Positions 62,152 to 64,000 of a stretch of DNA of 64,000 nucleotides are shown here, in pieces. A program made the position numbers and the translations under genes. Source of the DNA: Caballeronia peredens (GTDB taxonomy: Bacteria > Pseudomonadota > Gammaproteobacteria > Burkholderiales > Burkholderiaceae); the NCBI GenBank assembly GCA_001544595.2, contig FCOH02000019.1, forward strand, positions 56,216 to 120,215. Reading direction: 5' to 3'. The notes under the pieces were generated by a model, which saw only the letters and a program-made list of their open reading frames with translations, was not told the origin of the DNA and ran no database searches. Numbering within the stretch: position 1 is the stretch's first letter; each line of letters begins with the position of its first letter.

Positions 62152-62932
62152 ATACGACTTCATGGTGAATGCATTCGCGGCGTCGGGAATCGTCGCGGTG
62201 CTGTCGGGGATCGTCGGATATTTTCTCGTGATGCGCGGGCAGACCTTCGCCGGCCACGCGCTCTCGCACGTCGGCTTCACCGGCGCGACCGGCGCGGTGT
62301 TGCTCGGCATGTCGCCGCTCTGGGGCATGGTCGGCTTCACGCTCGCGGCGGGCGTCGGCATGGGCGCGCTCGGCGAGCGTCTGTCCGGCCGGGATGTGGC
62401 GATCGGCGTGATTCTTTCGTTGTCGCTCGGGTTCGGCCTGCTGTTTCTGCACTTCTTCACCGCTTACGCGACGCAGGCGACCGCGCTCCTGTTCGGCAAC
62501 GTGCTCGGCGTGAATCATGAAACGCTCGTCGTGCTGGCGGGCCTCGCCGTTGTCAGTCTCGCCGCGCTCGCGTTCATCATGCGGCCGTTGATGTTCGCCT
62601 CGCTGCAGCCGGAACTCGCGGAAGCCAAGGGCGTGTCGCTGCGGCTCGTCTCCGTGCTGTTTCTGGCGATCACCGCGCTCGCGGTTGCGGCCTGTACGCA
62701 GATCGTCGGCGTGTTGCTGGTGTTCGCGCTGATGGTCGGGCCGGCGGCCGCGGCGCAGAACGTGACGACGCGCTTGTCGTCGGGACTGGTGCTGGCGGCA
62801 CTGTTTGCGCTCGGGCAGGCGTGGATCGGGCTCACGCTCGCCTATTACACCGACTGGCCGACGAGTTTCTGGATCACCATGCTGGCCGCGATCGTTTATG
62901 GCGCGAGTCTGATCGGACGGCGGGGAAACTGA
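62144..62932 (+). CDS. znuB: Zinc-type ABC transporter permease
   Basis: 262-residue ABC-3 family permease with about eight hydrophobic segments. Family landmarks: VMRGQTFAGHALSHVGFTGATGAVLLG near residues 26-52, LLFGNVLGV near residue 115, and IVGVLLVFALMVGPAAAAQ near residue 187. It starts inside the end of znuC (8-bp overlap), so znuA, znuC and znuB are translated as one unit under zur. Confidence 0.94.
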   Translation: MFEYDFMVNAFAASGIVAVLSGIVGYFLVMRGQTFAGHALSHVGFTGATGAVLLGMSPLWGMVGFTLAAGVGMGALGERLSGRDVAIGVILSLSLGFGLLFLHFFTAYATQATALLFGNVLGVNHETLVVLAGLAVVSLAALAFIMRPLMFASLQPELAEAKGVSLRLVSVLFLAITALAVAACTQIVGVLLVFALMVGPAAAAQNVTTRLSSGLVLAALFALGQAWIGLTLAYYTDWPTSFWITMLAAIVYGASLIGRRGN

Positions 62933-62938
62933 GCCTTC

Positions 62939-62957
62939 AGCACGCCGCGAGCGTGCT
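62939..62957 (+). terminator. Hairpin after znuB
   Basis: AGCACGC (62939-62945) / GCGTGCT (62951-62957), 5-nt loop, directly after the znuB stop. It lacks a T-run, so it is only a weak terminator candidate. Confidence 0.35.
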
Positions 62958-63050
62958 TCGCAGCGCGTCCTCGACCTGGCCGATCACCGCATCCCCGTCG
63001 CCCGGACGCGTTCGCTGAAAAAGCCGCGCGCCCGGATGACGGCGCGACGC

Positions 63051-63899
63051 CTACTTGCAGAGCGTGCGCGCATGATGCGCGATATGCTCGCCGACAAACG
63101 TCGCGATAAAGAAATACCCGTGGTCATAGCCTTCGTGACGGCGCAGCGAAACGCGATGACCCGCCTCGCGCGCGTTGCGCTCGAACACCTCGGGATGAAG
63201 CTGCTCGGCAAGAAACTGATCGGCCAGCCCCTGATCGATCAGAATCCCGCCATCGAAGCCCGCGGCGGCATCGCCTTTGACGAGTTCGCTCGCATCGTAT
63301 TGCTTCCACGCTTCGCGGTCGTCGCCGAGGTAGCCCGAGAACGCCTTCACGCCCCAAGGACATTGCGAGGGCGCGGAAATCGGCGCAAACGCCGACACCG
63401 ACCTGTACAGATCCGGATTGCGCAACGCAAGCACGAGCGCGCCGTGTCCGCCCATCGAGTGACCGAAGATGCCGAGCCGGTCCTCGCGCACCGGCAACTC
63501 GTGCGCGACCGTCTCGCGCAACTCCTGCGTCACGTACGAATACATGCGATAGCGCTGCGCCCACGGCTCGCGCGTCGCATCGACATAAAAGCCCGCGCCG
63601 GCGCCGAAGTCCCACGCGTCTTTCTCGCCGGGAATATCCGCGCCGCGCGGACTCGTATCCGGCGCGATCAGCGCCATGCCGTGCTCGGCCGCGTAACGCG
63701 GCGCGCCGGCCTTGATCGGAAACGTTTCTTCGGTGCAGGTAAGCCCGGCGAGATAGAACAGCGCCGGCACTTTTTGCGAGGCGGCCTGCTTCGGCAAGAA
63801 GACCGAGAACCGCATCGGCAGACCGATCGTCTGCGAATCATGCCGATAGATGCGCTGCACGCCGTCGAAACAACGATGCTCTTCCACGAGTTCCAGCAT
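63051..63899 (-). CDS. fghA: S-formylglutathione hydrolase
   Basis: Hydrolyses S-formylglutathione to formate and glutathione, the second step of glutathione-dependent formaldehyde removal. 282 residues, esterase D family. The nucleophile is in GHSMGGHGAL (about residue 150). LFYLAGLTCTEETFPIKAGA near residues 47-66 and the RRHEGYDHGYFFI end (catalytic His) are diagnostic. ATG 63899 is used because GAGGAGAAC precedes it. The dehydrogenase that makes its substrate lies immediately upstream. Confidence 0.95.
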   Translation of the reverse strand: MLELVEEHRCFDGVQRIYRHDSQTIGLPMRFSVFLPKQAASQKVPALFYLAGLTCTEETFPIKAGAPRYAAEHGMALIAPDTSPRGADIPGEKDAWDFGAGAGFYVDATREPWAQRYRMYSYVTQELRETVAHELPVREDRLGIFGHSMGGHGALVLALRNPDLYRSVSAFAPISAPSQCPWGVKAFSGYLGDDREAWKQYDASELVKGDAAAGFDGGILIDQGLADQFLAEQLHPEVFERNAREAGHRVSLRRHEGYDHGYFFIATFVGEHIAHHARTLCK

Positions 63900-63913
63900 G
63901 AAGTTCTCCTCGT

Positions 63914-64000
63914 TCAATAAACGACGACGGAACGAATCGACTCGCCCTTCTTCATCAGGTCGAAGCCTTCGTTGATCTGTTCGAGCTTGAGATGATGCGT
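63914..64000 (-). CDS. S-(hydroxymethyl)glutathione dehydrogenase / class III alcohol dehydrogenase, 3' end only
   Basis: Only the last 28 residues are in the window: HHLKLEQINEGFDLMKKGES then IRSVVVY and TGA at 63916-63914. This is the characteristic C-terminus of glutathione-dependent formaldehyde dehydrogenase. It is upstream of fghA on the same strand with a 14-bp gap, the usual order in a formaldehyde detoxification operon. Confidence 0.85.
   Translation of the reverse strand, partial: THHLKLEQINEGFDLMKKGESIRSVVVY

Noticed and set aside
1..64000. tRNA, rRNA, prophage, CRISPR or transposase genes
   Set aside because: I looked on both strands and saw no supporting sequence. A covariance-model scan was not possible, so a missed small RNA cannot be excluded.

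Overview
The window is one chromosomal stretch of a high-GC betaproteobacterium. The Burkholderiaceae (Burkholderia / Paraburkholderia / Caballeronia group) fit best. The reasons are a Kdo hydroxylase next to the Kdo transferase WaaA, a urease operon paired with a UrtE-type urea transporter ATPase, a SmoS/SmoK-like polyol locus, and intergenic repeats with an ACTTTCTTTGC hairpin that I recall as common in this group. Assignment to a genus is inference.

Positions 1-22000 hold an exopolysaccharide locus: GDP-mannose dehydratase (5' cut by the window), GDP-fucose synthase, several GT4 glycosyltransferases, a WcaF-like acetyltransferase, a GMC oxidoreductase, a Wzy-like polymerase, an acyltransferase-3 protein and a Wzx flippase. 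It is interrupted at 13455-17736 by two small unknown helical proteins and a sugar-acid module (MFS transporter, enolase-superfamily dehydratase, GntR/FadR regulator). Two alpha/beta hydrolases follow at 22329-23968.

Positions 24014-36178 hold a second surface-glycan locus. The minus-strand run Wzx, GT2, GT4, galE and a WecA-like initiating transferase looks like O-antigen synthesis. It is divergent from phosphohexomutase, waaC, kdoO and waaA (lipid A/inner core), and a further GT4 runs convergent to waaA.

Positions 36287-45338 hold urease on the minus strand (ureD, then ureA-B-C-E-F-G). A complete polar amino-acid ABC transporter sits between ureD and ureA. urtE is present without urtABCD, and its 5' side abuts a 1.15-kb block of repeats (two direct 466-bp copies and one inverted partial copy, 45359-46508).

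Positions 46714-58765 hold a sugar-alcohol (D-arabinitol/sorbitol type) locus: dalD, xylB, a SorC-family regulator, and on the minus strand smoS, a carbohydrate ABC transporter and a HAD phosphatase. The promoters of dalD and smoS, 12 kb apart and in opposite orientation, share a strikingly similar composite site (TTGACW, 17 bp, then two conserved 13-bp blocks). It is probably the operator of this regulon. A DUF4160/DUF2442 pair and a MOSC protein are passengers.

Positions 58914-64000 hold a secreted unknown protein, a Zur-regulated zinc-type uptake operon (zur, znuA, znuC, znuB) and the start of a formaldehyde detoxification pair (fghA and the 3' end of a class III alcohol dehydrogenase). 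I saw no rRNA, tRNA, CRISPR array, transposase or prophage gene.
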